Below are positions 39,810-48,089 of a stretch of 48,089 nucleotides of DNA, in pieces (the first letter of the stretch is position 1; every line of letters begins with the position of its first letter). Made by a program: the position numbers and the translations under genes. The notes beneath the pieces are model-generated. The model searched no databases. It was given only the letters and a program-made list of their open reading frames with translations, and had not been told where the DNA came from. The DNA comes from Lactobacillus acetotolerans DSM 20749 = JCM 3825 (GTDB lineage Bacteria > Bacillota > Bacilli > Lactobacillales > Lactobacillaceae), in contig NZ_AYZC01000008.1 of assembly GCF_001436775.1 (NCBI RefSeq), forward strand, positions 1 through 48,089, in the 5' to 3' direction.

Positions 39810-39857
39810 TGGTATCGTTTCCATAATCATAATATAACCGCTTACATTAAATGTCAA
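39810..39857 (-). promoter_or_regulatory. lacI promoter with operator and cre site
   Basis: TTGACA (39852-39857), 17 bases and TATTAT (39829-39834) form a near-consensus promoter. The spacer holds a cre site TGTAAGCGGTTATA (39833-39846, 13 of 14). The LacI-type operator TGGTATCGTTTCCA (39810-39823) follows the -10 box. Confidence 0.9.
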
Positions 39858-39910
39858 TGCTTTTAGTAAAAAAATTCACTTTCAACAATATAAACAATTA
39901 TAAATAAAAA

Positions 39911-39946
39911 AATAACTACGACAATCCTTTAATCATCGCAGTTATT
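39911..39946 (-). terminator. Terminator of the PEP synthase gene
   Basis: A stem AATAACTGCGA.../...TCGTAGTTATT with one mismatch is followed on the minus strand by TTTTTTTAT. It lies about 75 bases past the gene stop. Confidence 0.75.
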
Positions 39947-40019
39947 CAAAAAATCTATATTATATACTTAACTAGTTCATAATTATTGCTTAACAATTAC
40001 TCATTGATAAGTTCAAACT

Positions 40020-42425
40020 TTACCAGTTGTAATTTTCAGGATCCTTCTTACCTAAACCAGTTGCCTTATCAAGCATAATTCTTTGCTCAAAGTGAGCAAC
40101 ATTAAGCTTAGTTTGTTTAACCATATCTGGGTTTACGGATACGTAGTCGATACCACTGCGTACCAAGAATTCAGTAAATTCTGGATACTCTGAAGGAGCC
40201 TGGCCACAAATTGAAACGGTCTTACCGTCATTGTGAGCAACCTTAATCAGGTGCCGAATTGCGCGCTTAACAGCTAAGTTACGCTCGTCGAACAGGTGAG
40301 CAACAACGTCATTGTTACGGTCACAGCCAAGGATCAACATGGTCAAGTCGTTTGAACCAATTGAGTAACCATCAATAAATTGGTCAAATTGGTCAGCTAA
40401 AATGATGTTAGAAGGAATCTCAGCCATCATGTAAACCTTGAAGTCAGCACTACGTACCAAACCTTCTTCACGCATAATATCTGTTACCTTACGAGCCTCA
40501 TCAACGGTCCGACAGAATGGAATCATTACGTTCAAGTTCTTCAAACCATACTCATTACGTACCTTCTTAACAGCTTGTAATTCCAACTTAAATGCTGGCA
40601 AGTATTTAGGATCGTAATACCTTGAAGCTCCACGCCAGCCAAGCAAATCGGCTGATTCATGCGGCTCGAACTTATCTCCACCCTTTAAGTTCCGGTATTC
40701 ACTTGACTTAAAGTCTGAAAATCTCAAAACTACCGGACGTGGTGCCATTGCTCTAGCAACTTTACTGATACCGTTAGCTAATTCATTAACAACGTATTCT
40801 GGGTGACCAGTTTCAATTAAGTAAAGTGGGTGCTTGTGAATGTAAGTAGTCCATAAGAACTCTTCACGCATTAAACCAATACCATCGGCTGGTAAACTAG
40901 CGTACTTTTCAGCAAGATCTGGGTCACCTAAGTTCATCATTACCCTAGTTGCTGTTGGTGGGAAGTATTCGGCTGCTGGAGCAGCAGTTGCACTGTTAGC
41001 TGCCTTCTCCTTCGGCTTAAGAATATTCTCTGCACGGCCTTGGTAAACAATACCGTTCTTAGCATCAATAGTTACTTCTTGACCAGTCTTTAATATCTTA
41101 GTAGCAGCGTTACCTCTGCTTGAAGTACCTACCAAACACGGAATCTGCATTTCACGAGATACGATCGCAGCGTGACAAGTCATACCACCATTGTTAGTAA
41201 CAATTGCGGCAGCCTTCTGCATTGCTGGTACCCAGTCTGGTGAGGTCATCAAGGTTACTAAAATTTCGCCCTTCTTGAACTTGCTGATATCCTTTGGATC
41301 ATCAATAACGTGAACTGTACCGGTTGCAACGCCAGGACTTGCTGGCAAACCTTTAAGCAGAACCTTATTATTAGTGGCTTTAGTGTCGCTTCCTTGTTCT
41401 TGCTCCTCAGGCTTCTTATCACCATTCTTCTTACGTTGTGACCAAACTGTTTCTGGACGGGCTTGGACTAACCATAACTTATCGTCTGGATCAAGAGCCC
41501 ACTCCATGTCCATGTAACAGCCATAGTGCTTCTCAATTTCTTCAGCGTAACGAGCCAATTCTACAATTTGCTTGTCATTCAAAACTGAGCTCTTAGCCAT
41601 CTTCTCTGGGACATTCTTTTGTTCAACGCCACCATTTGGCATACGAACTAATTCGATATTCTTGCTTGGAATGGTCTTATCAACGATCTTCATTGACTTC
41701 TTGTCAACAATGTAATCATCTGGGGTTACGGTACCTTGTACCGCATACTCGCCAAGGCCCCAAACAGCTTCAATCATGACTTTAGTATCGTCACCGTTAG
41801 CTACGTTAACACTGAACATAATTCCTGATCCCTTTGAAAAGACCATCATTTGAACAGCGGCTGATAGAGCAACTTTTTCTTGTGGGAACTTTGCCTTAAT
41901 TCGGTAATAAGTTGCACGATCAGTAAACAGTGATGCATAACACTGTTGGACTTTTTTAATGACATTATCGCGGCCATGAACATTTAAATAAGAATCTTGT
42001 TCACCAGCAAAGGATGCATTTGGCAAGTCTTCAGCAGTGGCACTCGAACGAATAGCTACAAATGGTTCATTTTGACCCATCTTTTTGGCCAATTGGTCAT
42101 AAGCGTCACCTATGCTTTTAGCCAGGTCATCTGGCATCTTGACGCTTGTCATAATCTTTCTAATTTTTGAACATACACGATGTAACTCATCGGAATCTTC
42201 AGGATCTTTCAAGGTCTTGAGTAAAGCATTTACTTTATCATTACAACCGGTTTCTTTCATAAAGTGACGGTAACCGGCTGCGGTTGTGGCAAAACCATAA
42301 GGAACAGGTACATTAGTCCCTGATGTTAACTCACCCAGTGAAGATGATTTACCACCAACTAAATTAACGTCCTTACGACGTAAATCATTGAACCATAACA
42401 CAAAAGTTTTATCTCTAGACTCCAT
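40020..42425 (-). CDS. ppsA: Phosphoenolpyruvate synthase (pyruvate, water dikinase)
   Basis: This 801-residue enzyme makes PEP, AMP and phosphate from pyruvate and ATP. The N-terminal ATP-grasp domain (LVGGKSSSLGEL, AIRSSATAEDLPNASFAGEQ, WGLGEYAVQG) covers about residues 1-330. The swivelling phosphohistidine domain follows, with the catalytic His in GGMTCHAAIVSRE (about 422). The C-terminal TIM barrel binds PEP (RVMMNLGDPDLAEKY, GIGLMREEFLW, catalytic Cys in SICGQAPSE). Length and motifs are normal, and the gene is intact. It is monocistronic with a consensus cre site overlapping the -10 box, so it is switched off on good sugars. The likely use is gluconeogenesis, or PEP supply for the PTS, when growing on pyruvate, lactate or amino acids. 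The ribosome site (AGAAAG) is weak. Confidence 0.93.
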   Translation of the reverse strand: MESRDKTFVLWFNDLRRKDVNLVGGKSSSLGELTSGTNVPVPYGFATTAAGYRHFMKETGCNDKVNALLKTLKDPEDSDELHRVCSKIRKIMTSVKMPDDLAKSIGDAYDQLAKKMGQNEPFVAIRSSATAEDLPNASFAGEQDSYLNVHGRDNVIKKVQQCYASLFTDRATYYRIKAKFPQEKVALSAAVQMMVFSKGSGIMFSVNVANGDDTKVMIEAVWGLGEYAVQGTVTPDDYIVDKKSMKIVDKTIPSKNIELVRMPNGGVEQKNVPEKMAKSSVLNDKQIVELARYAEEIEKHYGCYMDMEWALDPDDKLWLVQARPETVWSQRKKNGDKKPEEQEQGSDTKATNNKVLLKGLPASPGVATGTVHVIDDPKDISKFKKGEILVTLMTSPDWVPAMQKAAAIVTNNGGMTCHAAIVSREMQIPCLVGTSSRGNAATKILKTGQEVTIDAKNGIVYQGRAENILKPKEKAANSATAAPAAEYFPPTATRVMMNLGDPDLAEKYASLPADGIGLMREEFLWTTYIHKHPLYLIETGHPEYVVNELANGISKVARAMAPRPVVLRFSDFKSSEYRNLKGGDKFEPHESADLLGWRGASRYYDPKYLPAFKLELQAVKKVRNEYGLKNLNVMIPFCRTVDEARKVTDIMREEGLVRSADFKVYMMAEIPSNIILADQFDQFIDGYSIGSNDLTMLILGCDRNNDVVAHLFDERNLAVKRAIRHLIKVAHNDGKTVSICGQAPSEYPEFTEFLVRSGIDYVSVNPDMVKQTKLNVAHFEQRIMLDKATGLGKKDPENYNW

Positions 42426-42462
42426 AAATTCACAACTTTCTATGCTACTAATTTGTTACTTT

Positions 42463-42504
42463 TGTAACCGTTTTCATTGTCTTATTTTTTGGCACTTTTG
42501 TCAA
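42463..42504 (-). promoter_or_regulatory. ppsA promoter with consensus cre site
   Basis: TTGACA (42499-42504), 17 bases and GACAAT (42476-42481) form the promoter. TGAAAACGGTTACA (42463-42476 on the minus strand) matches all 14 positions of the CcpA consensus TGWAANCGNTNWCA and touches the -10 box. Confidence 0.9.
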
Positions 42505-42610
42505 CCTATCTAGACCACATTTATAAAAAATAAGGTAAGCTTAACAGCAAAAACATGGCTATAGTAAACGATAAAACCAACAACAGAAAATTAAAATAAC
42601 AAAGACAAAA

Positions 42611-42634
42611 ATAGCCACCTTCTTGGGTGACTAT
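42611..42634 (-). terminator. Terminator of rarA
   Basis: A 9-bp stem ATAGTCACC/GGTGGCTAT (one G-T) with a 6-base loop is followed on the minus strand by TTTTTGTC, just past the rarA stop. Confidence 0.85.
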
Positions 42635-42639
42635 CTCTT

Positions 42640-43965
42640 TTATTTATCGTGTTCTTTATGCCATTGCTGAATCTGTTCTAAGCGCTTTTTAAAACGAATT
42701 TCGTGTCCTTGAGTAGTCGGATGATAATAATGGTGCCCTTCCAGTGAAGGCGGCATTGTTTTCATTGTAGTTAACTTATCCTTAGCGGCATGAGCCAATT
42801 TATAATTCTTACCGTAACCTAAATCCTTCATCAATTTGGTAGGAGCATTCCTAATTTGTAGCGGTACTGGTTCATCCGGATAATCTTTAACATCCTTAGC
42901 TGCTGCTAATTTTGCCTTATAAATTGCGTTCGATTTAGGTGCCATCGCTAAATAAGTGACAGCTTCAACCAAATGGACATCACATTCTGGCATCCCCAAG
43001 AATTGGCAAGCCTGAAATACATTAATGGCTACATTTAAAGCATTTGTATCTGCCAAGCCGACATCTTCACTGGCAAAGCGGACTAACCTACGCGCAATAT
43101 ATAGTGGATCTTCTCCACCAGCCAGCATCCTAGATAACCAATAAATTGCCGCATCCACATCACTGTTTCTCATTGATTTATGCAGGGCGGAAATAATATT
43201 GTAGTGCTGCTCACCTTTCTTATCGTATAAAACAAATTTCTTATTAATTAATTGCTTCAGATCGTCTTTAGTGATGGTAATATTCTTGCCATCCTTTTTA
43301 CCATTTAAAACCGCCATTTCCAAAGTATTCAAGGCAACACGAGCATCCCCATTAGCGAAGTTAGCAATTGCCCTTATTTCATCTTTACCAATGATGATTT
43401 TATGATCTTTAAAACCTTCCGGATTTTTTAATGCATTCTGCAACAACTGCATAATATCAGCAGTCGTTAGCTCTTTAAGGACGAAGACTTTACAGCGGGA
43501 CAACAAAGCTGAATTAACCTCAAACGATGGATTCTCAGTAGTAGCTCCAATTAAAATGATGCTGCCACGTTCTACGTATGGTAGAAATGCATCTTGCTGT
43601 GCCTTATTAAAGCGGTGGATTTCATCAACAAAGACGATCGTCTTTTCACCTACTTCCCGGTCTTTCTCCGCCTGGTGCATAACTTTTTTAATCTTACTGA
43701 TACTGCTGTCAACTGCACTGAAGCTCAAAAACTTAGCTTTAGTTTGCCTGGCAATAATTTCAGCCAAAGTTGTCTTACCGACACCGGGAGGTCCCCAGAA
43801 AATCATTGAGGATACTCGATCTGTTTCAATAATTTCACGGAGTATCTTACCTTTTCCAAGCAGCTGCTTTTGCCCAACAAATTCGTCTAAAGTTTTAGGT
43901 CGCACCCGACTGGCAAGCGGTGTATTATTCTCTGATTGATTAGCAAACAGTGATTCTTGTCGCAT
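42640..43965 (-). CDS. rarA: Replication-associated recombination protein A (MgsA/RarA AAA+ ATPase)
   Basis: This AAA+ ATPase of about 441 residues is related to clamp-loader subunits and acts at stalled replication forks. The Walker A motif is WGPPGVGKTT, Walker B is VFVDEIHRFNKAQQD, and sensor 1 is IGATTENPSFEVN; SRC (ALLSRC) carries the arginine-finger region. The C-terminal tetramerisation part includes YWLSRMLAGGEDPLYIARRLVRFASEDVGLAD, which identifies the RarA group. ATG 43965 is used because AGAAAGTG precedes it by 6 bases; the ATG six codons upstream has no ribosome site. It is transcribed alone and is intact, as expected for a housekeeping gene. Confidence 0.93.
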   Translation of the reverse strand: MRQESLFANQSENNTPLASRVRPKTLDEFVGQKQLLGKGKILREIIETDRVSSMIFWGPPGVGKTTLAEIIARQTKAKFLSFSAVDSSISKIKKVMHQAEKDREVGEKTIVFVDEIHRFNKAQQDAFLPYVERGSIILIGATTENPSFEVNSALLSRCKVFVLKELTTADIMQLLQNALKNPEGFKDHKIIIGKDEIRAIANFANGDARVALNTLEMAVLNGKKDGKNITITKDDLKQLINKKFVLYDKKGEQHYNIISALHKSMRNSDVDAAIYWLSRMLAGGEDPLYIARRLVRFASEDVGLADTNALNVAINVFQACQFLGMPECDVHLVEAVTYLAMAPKSNAIYKAKLAAAKDVKDYPDEPVPLQIRNAPTKLMKDLGYGKNYKLAHAAKDKLTTMKTMPPSLEGHHYYHPTTQGHEIRFKKRLEQIQQWHKEHDK

Positions 43966-44074
43966 ATAATCACTTTCTAACATTTAAGTTTCATTAATAA
44001 AAATCTATTTAGTTAATTGTAATCATTCCCATGCCTTTATGTAAAACTGAACGACACAAGTATTTAGTTTTGGG

Positions 44075-44158
44075 ATACATAAAAAATTTTATTCTACGAT
44101 TTTATGTATTCTAATACATGAAAACCGCTTTTTCTTAAAATTCTTCTTATTGTATAAT
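44075..44158 (+). promoter_or_regulatory. Promoter region of the GT8 gene
   Basis: A TATAAT box (44153-44158) with a weak TTTTCT-like -35 lies 40 bases before the GT8 start. Upstream, ATACATAAAA (44075-44084) and TTTTATGTAT (44100-44109) form an inverted repeat that could be an operator or hairpin. Confidence 0.5.
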
Positions 44159-44197
44159 TAATTCATAACCTAAAAATATGATTCAAGGAAAGAAAAC

Positions 44198-45049
44198 ATG
44201 GATAAGCATAAAGAAAACCCAATTGAAATCCTGGTAACGATTAACCAAAACTACATCAAGCCACTAGAAGTAATGTTATACTCAATGCGGCTTAATAACC
44301 CGCAATCTCATTTTCGCATCTGGGTTATTTACGAAGATATTAGTGATGCGGCACTTAATAATCTCAAAGGATTCACTGACAAAATAGGTTTGGCTTTAAA
44401 AAGTTTAGCCATGAATCAAGATTTTCAGTTCCCCCAATCATTAATTAACCTGCATGATTATCCTAAAGAAATGTACTTCCGCTTACTGTGCGGCAATATT
44501 TTGCCAGCTTCATTGCATAAAATTATCTATTTGGACCCAGATATTCTCATAATCAATTCGATTGCACAGTTATGGAACTTGGATCTTAAAGGCAATATGT
44601 TTGCTGCTTCAGTTCACGAAGGCTTAACAGATATCATGAGTTCAATTAACAACATCCGTTTAGGCACCAAGTATGGTTACTTCAATTCTGGAATCATGGT
44701 CATGGACCTGGATAAAATGCGTAAGATGGTTAAATTAAGAGATATAAGTGCAGTGATCAATAAGCATCATGATGCTTTAATTCTGCCTGACCAGGATATT
44801 TTGAACTACTTATACGGGAAGTACATTCTGAAAATTCCGGAAACCAGGTGGAATTATGATGCCAGAGCCTATTCTATTTATTTGGTAAAAAGCAGTGGCA
44901 AATATAATCTTGAATGGGTAATGAAAAACACTTCAATTCTACATTTCTGCGGTAAACCTAAACCATGGCAAGACAAGAATAATACCCGCTTCAAAGCGCT
45001 ATATCTCAACTACCAGCAGATCGTAAATAAATTGATTGCAAGCCAATAA
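44198..45049 (+). CDS. Glycosyltransferase family 8 protein
   Basis: This 283-residue GT-A fold transferase moves glucose or galactose from a UDP-sugar onto a surface polysaccharide, teichoic acid or glycoprotein. The metal-binding DxD motif is IIYLDPDILI (about residue 110). Other family marks are EMYFRLLCGNILP, GYFNSGIMVMDL and LPDQDILNYLYG, and a His near the end (SILHFCGKPKPW). It has no membrane segment or signal, so it acts on the inner face of the membrane. The ATG follows CAAGGAAAG. It stands alone between rarA and the P-type ATPase leader. The acceptor is unknown. A link to glycosylation of the Ser-rich surface proteins in this window is possible but unsupported. Confidence 0.88.
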   Translation: MDKHKENPIEILVTINQNYIKPLEVMLYSMRLNNPQSHFRIWVIYEDISDAALNNLKGFTDKIGLALKSLAMNQDFQFPQSLINLHDYPKEMYFRLLCGNILPASLHKIIYLDPDILIINSIAQLWNLDLKGNMFAASVHEGLTDIMSSINNIRLGTKYGYFNSGIMVMDLDKMRKMVKLRDISAVINKHHDALILPDQDILNYLYGKYILKIPETRWNYDARAYSIYLVKSSGKYNLEWVMKNTSILHFCGKPKPWQDKNNTRFKALYLNYQQIVNKLIASQ

Positions 45050-45079
45050 CAAAAGCGCTACTGTATATTTACAAGTTAA

Positions 45080-45173
45080 TAAGACGATGACGTTCGTCTT
45101 AAAAATTGCTAAGCAATTTAATGACGCCTATTGCACAAACTCTTATAGAGCCCAATGTAATAGGCGTTTTTTT
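45080..45173 (+). promoter_or_regulatory. Three-hairpin leader ending in an intrinsic terminator before the P-type ATPase
   Basis: Three hairpins follow in a row: TAAGACGA/TCGTCTTA (45080-45101), AAATTGC/GCAATTT (45103-45119) and ACGCCTATT/AATAGGCGT (45124-45167), the last followed by T7. The ATPase ribosome site GAGGTGAT begins 13 bases later. It may be a metal- or pH-responsive attenuator of the ATPase gene, or simply the terminator of the GT8 gene. It was not matched to a known riboswitch class. Confidence 0.55.
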
Positions 45174-45198
45174 GATGTTAAATTTTGAGGTGATCAGC

Positions 45199-47458
45199 AT
45201 GCTAGAAAAAGAAGATAAGATTCAGGGATTAACCCGAGAAGCAGCAAAAAACAAATTAATGGTTGATGGGCCTAACGAGGTAGCAGAACCAGAATTCAAT
45301 TTTTATAAGGAAGTACTAAAACGACTTTGGGAGCCGTCAGCCTGGATCCTTGAAGTAGCCCTCTTAATTGAATTTGTCTTAGGAAAATATATCCAGGCAT
45401 TCTTTGTGGTGGCAATGCTCTTGTTTTCCGCATTCACCGGAGCTATTCAGTCAAGACGGGCCAACACAGTTCCTGCACTCTTTAGCACACAAATTAAATC
45501 CAACTGCTTCAGTTAAGCGGTCTGGTAAGTGGATTAAGGTTCCTGCAAGAGAATTAGTCGTAGGAGATATAATCAGCTTAAAGCAGGGTGATATTATCCC
45601 AGCTGATGTAAAAATCCTAACCCACCCTATTTCCGTTAATGAAAGTAGTATTAGTGGCGAGGCAAAAGCTGTCACCCATTCGGTAGCTACTGCTGCTTTT
45701 TCAGGCACCGAGATTCTAAGCGGCCATACTTTAGCAATCGTTACCAAGACTGGTAAAAATAGTCGTTCTGGAAAAACGGTTAGCCTAATCAATAAATCAT
45801 CTGCTCCTGGACAATTACAAATTCTCTTAGGCAAAGTAATCGGCTATTTAGCAATTCTTGATGCTATCTTGGCAATTATATTAATTATTGTGGCGATAAT
45901 TCGGCACGAAAATTTAATTAATATGTTGCCATTCTTAGCAATGCTTTTTATTGCGACCATTCCAATTGCAATGCCCTCAAGCTTTGCAGTTGCTAATTCA
46001 GTTGAAGCCAAAGAATTAAGTAAACATCATATCCTAGTCAGCGATTTGAGCGGAATTCAGGAGGCTGCCAATTTAAACCTATTATTAGTAGACAAAACCG
46101 GTACAATTACAGCTAATAAACCTGAAGTAGTCCGTTTTTATAATCTAAGTCACGTTAACACCAGGGATGCGATTCAGTACGCTGTCAGTGTAACCGATCG
46201 GCGTAATTCTAGTGTGATCGATCTGGCCATTTTAAAATATGCAAAACAACAGGGAATCGAGTCTCTAAACAAAACTAACTTCCAGCCGTTCAATCCCGAT
46301 ATAGGATATTCAGAAGCAACAATTAATGATAAAACTATGGTGAAACTTGGATCCCTCAAGAGATTAAGCAACATAGCCCACTCACCTATTAAATTACCAG
46401 AAAAGATCGATTTTTCTTCTGGGCGAACAGTTGCCGTGATGGTAAATGGTAAAATTATTGGTATTTTTATTTTAGAAGACCAACCACGTCCTGATAGTGC
46501 TGCAGCTATTAAAAAGATCCAAAGTCGTGGTGTAAAAGTCATCATGCTAACCGGTGATAATCAAAAAACTGCGGCTGCCGTTGCCCAAGAAGTTGGGCTT
46601 AAGGGAAAGGTAGTTTCGTATTCTGATTTAAAAAACGTGCAAATTGACCAATTAGCCGGTATTTCTGATGTTATTCCTGAAAATAAGCTAGAAATGGTTA
46701 AACTAATGCAGAAACAAGGCTATATTGTAGGGATGACCGGTGACGGTGTTAATGATGCAGCTGCATTAAAACAAGCAAGTGTGGGAATTGCTGTAAAAGA
46801 TGCCGTTGATTTAGCTAAAACTTCTGCAAAAATGATTTTAATGAGGGATGGATTGATGCCAATCATTGAAATCTTAGACAGTGGTCACCGCGTTTATCAG
46901 CGAATGTTAACCTGGACAATTACTAAATTGTCTCGTTCAGCTGAACTTTCAATGTTGCTAGTCTTTGGCTACATTATCTTCCACTTCATGCCATTAGGAC
47001 TAAACGCGATGATTCTAGTAGCCATACTCAATGATTTGGTAACTTTAGTATTGGGTACCGACAATACTGTCATTACTCATAAGCCTGAAAGTTGGAATTT
47101 ATTTAATTTAAGTAAAATTGCGATTGTATTAGCTATTGGTTGGACAGCAGTTGGATTCGCTATCCTTTACTATCTAAATGCAAATAACTTCTCAAGCGGT
47201 CAAATAAGTTCTGCGTTATACTGCTATCTAATATTCAGTGCAATGCTCACCATTTTAATGACGCGCACTAAAAAGACATTCTGGTTAGGTAAACCAAGTA
47301 AAGCCGTAGCCACAGCAATTATTCTTAATTGCATTATTACCATTACCCTTTCTCTCACTGGTTGGGGGATTACTTCTATCAGCATGAAACTAATCTTAAC
47401 GATTGCCTTCATTTCAGTACTCACAGCTTTAATATTAACTGTCATTCGTAAAATATAA
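45199..47458 (+). pseudogene. P3A-type cation (proton-efflux-like) P-type ATPase, frameshifted
   Basis: Joined, the gene encodes about 752 residues of a plasma-membrane H+-ATPase-like pump. The first frame (ATG 45199 behind GAGGTGATC) gives LTREAAKNKLMVDGPNEV, two membrane segments and ends SNCFS. The second frame carries the actuator (SSISGEAKAVTHS), the membrane motif ATIPIAMPSSFAVAN, the phosphorylation site LLLVDKTGTITANK, the hinge MTGDGVNDAAALKQA and the C-terminal helices. The switch lies near 45486-45493 in CACACAAA: removing one base (a C) gives FSTKLNPTASVKRSGKW. Without it the pump is split between its second helix and the actuator domain. The transported ion could be H+, Mg2+ or another cation; the DKTGTI variant and P3A motifs suggest H+. 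A sequencing error remains possible. Confidence 0.85.
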
Positions 47459-47480
47459 TTAAAAATCAATAAGACACAAA

Positions 47481-47515
47481 AAAGGTTCTGTAATCGAAAT
47501 AATTACAGAACCTTT
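47481..47515. terminator. Bidirectional terminator after the P-type ATPase
   Basis: A 14-bp stem AAAGGTTCTGTAAT/ATTACAGAACCTTT with a 7-base loop has A-rich and T-rich flanks. It lies between two converging genes. Confidence 0.9.
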
Positions 47516-47564
47516 CTATTTACGCCCAATAAATTGTGTACATATGTTAGGACATTGCTAAACC

Positions 47565-48089
47565 TTAACGAGTTTCAAAATTTGCCCGTTTGAGGTAACG
47601 ACCGGAACCAATGATGTAATAGCTCTTACCACGAATCCCAACGGGATCGCCATAAGTTCCAACTACTTGGTGCTGCTTCACCACCTTCCGGCCGATTCTA
47701 TTACCATACTGGCTATAGATATAGGCATTATGCGTAAGTTTACGTTTAGTTGCGTCAATGTTGCCAGCTGCAATGTAGTAATTGTTAGCTGCCACATAGA
47801 ACTTGCGGCCATTGATCGTCGTTGTGCCATAAGTCTTTACCTTGGAATTCAGATTCAAGATGACCTTATTAGCACGTTTACCTTCCCTGTTATACAGGTA
47901 AGCATTGTGCTGCAAAGCTTTGACTGTGAATGCTTTGTTGCTATCTTGCTTAGCGTTTGGTGATAATTCACTATTAGCCAAGTCTGGATTAGCAATCTTA
48001 GTAAAGTTATTGGCTTTCATAAAGTGATTATAATCAATGGTGTAATACTTCTTACCACGGATCGTGACAACAGTCCCGTAAGTAGCCAT
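47565..48089 (-). CDS. SLAP-domain surface protein, C-terminal part (cut by window edge)
   Basis: The last 174 residues of a wall-bound surface protein are visible; the gene continues beyond base 48089, so its start and other domains are unknown. It ends with part of one SLAP unit (KKYYTIDYNHFMKANNF), a linker, and a full SLAP pair: LQHNAYLYNREGKRANKVIL...TINGRKFY...YYIAAGN and LTHNAYIYSQYGNRIGRKV...YGDPVGIRGKSYY, finishing YLKRANFETR. This pair is strongly similar to the last pair of the protein at 14625-18578. It converges with the P-type ATPase gene and shares the terminator at 47481. Confidence 0.85.
   Translation of the reverse strand: MATYGTVVTIRGKKYYTIDYNHFMKANNFTKIANPDLANSELSPNAKQDSNKAFTVKALQHNAYLYNREGKRANKVILNLNSKVKTYGTTTINGRKFYVAANNYYIAAGNIDATKRKLTHNAYIYSQYGNRIGRKVVKQHQVVGTYGDPVGIRGKSYYIIGSGRYLKRANFETR

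Noticed and set aside
44075-44109. Inverted repeat before the GT8 gene as a riboswitch
   Set aside because: It is only a 10-bp AT-only stem upstream of the likely promoter, with no conserved core.

Overview
The window looks like a low-GC Lactobacillus chromosome, most likely from the S-layer-forming acidophilus/helveticus/delbrueckii group. The reasons are the S-layer-type (SLAP) cell-wall domains on three secreted proteins, a YSIRK-type signal on a BspA-like surface protein, a heavy reliance on PTS sugar uptake, GlpO instead of a respiratory GlpD, CcpA-type cre sites and a LicT-type antiterminator. The species cannot be named from sequence alone. No rRNA, tRNA, CRISPR array, prophage or insertion sequence was recognised.

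Layout. 82-4545: two adjacent PTS permeases, a cellobiose-type EIIC and a beta-glucoside EIIBCA, both frameshifted, plus an intact LicT-like antiterminator with its RAT/terminator leader. 4552-7712: nicotinamidase, then a copY-copB copper operon with a perfect cop box. 7763-13910: an intact operon of two flavinylation-motif fumarate-reductase-like flavoproteins and a DASS dicarboxylate transporter, with a divergent LysR regulator. 13963-14445: nitroreductase. 14625-18578: a large BspA/MucBP/Rib/SLAP surface protein gene, broken twice, once at a G8 tract. 18750-25114: a mannosylglycerate-type operon (PRD activator, fructose-family EIIA, EIIB, EIIC, GH38 mannosidase) in which three of five genes are broken by four independent lesions. 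25250-27992: a lipoprotein esterase, a glucose-family EIIBC and the remnant of a third FMN-domain reductase. 28066-34211: glycerol genes glpK-glpO-glpF and a divergent glpT with a nonsense codon. 34304-34927: a small secreted SLAP protein. 35056-39857: LacI regulator, GH13 glucosidase and EIIBCA PTS. 40020-42504: CcpA-controlled PEP synthase. 42640-43965: rarA. 44198-45049: GT8 glycosyltransferase. 45199-47458: a frameshifted P3A-type cation ATPase behind a three-hairpin leader. 47565-48089: the C-terminus of another SLAP protein, cut by the window edge.

How it fits together. The cell appears to live on plant- or diet-derived glycosides and glycerol, under CcpA control: cre sites lie at the licT, mng, esterase/PTS, glp, lacI and ppsA promoters. 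The fumarate-reductase-like operon would supply an electron sink. The most striking property is the density of small lesions: about a dozen single-base indels, two nonsense codons, one 11-bp tandem duplication and one hairpin-templated rearrangement, concentrated in sugar uptake and surface genes. Glycerol, copper, reductase and housekeeping genes are mostly intact. The mixture of lesion types argues for real gene decay or phase switching, although some homopolymer indels could be sequencing errors.
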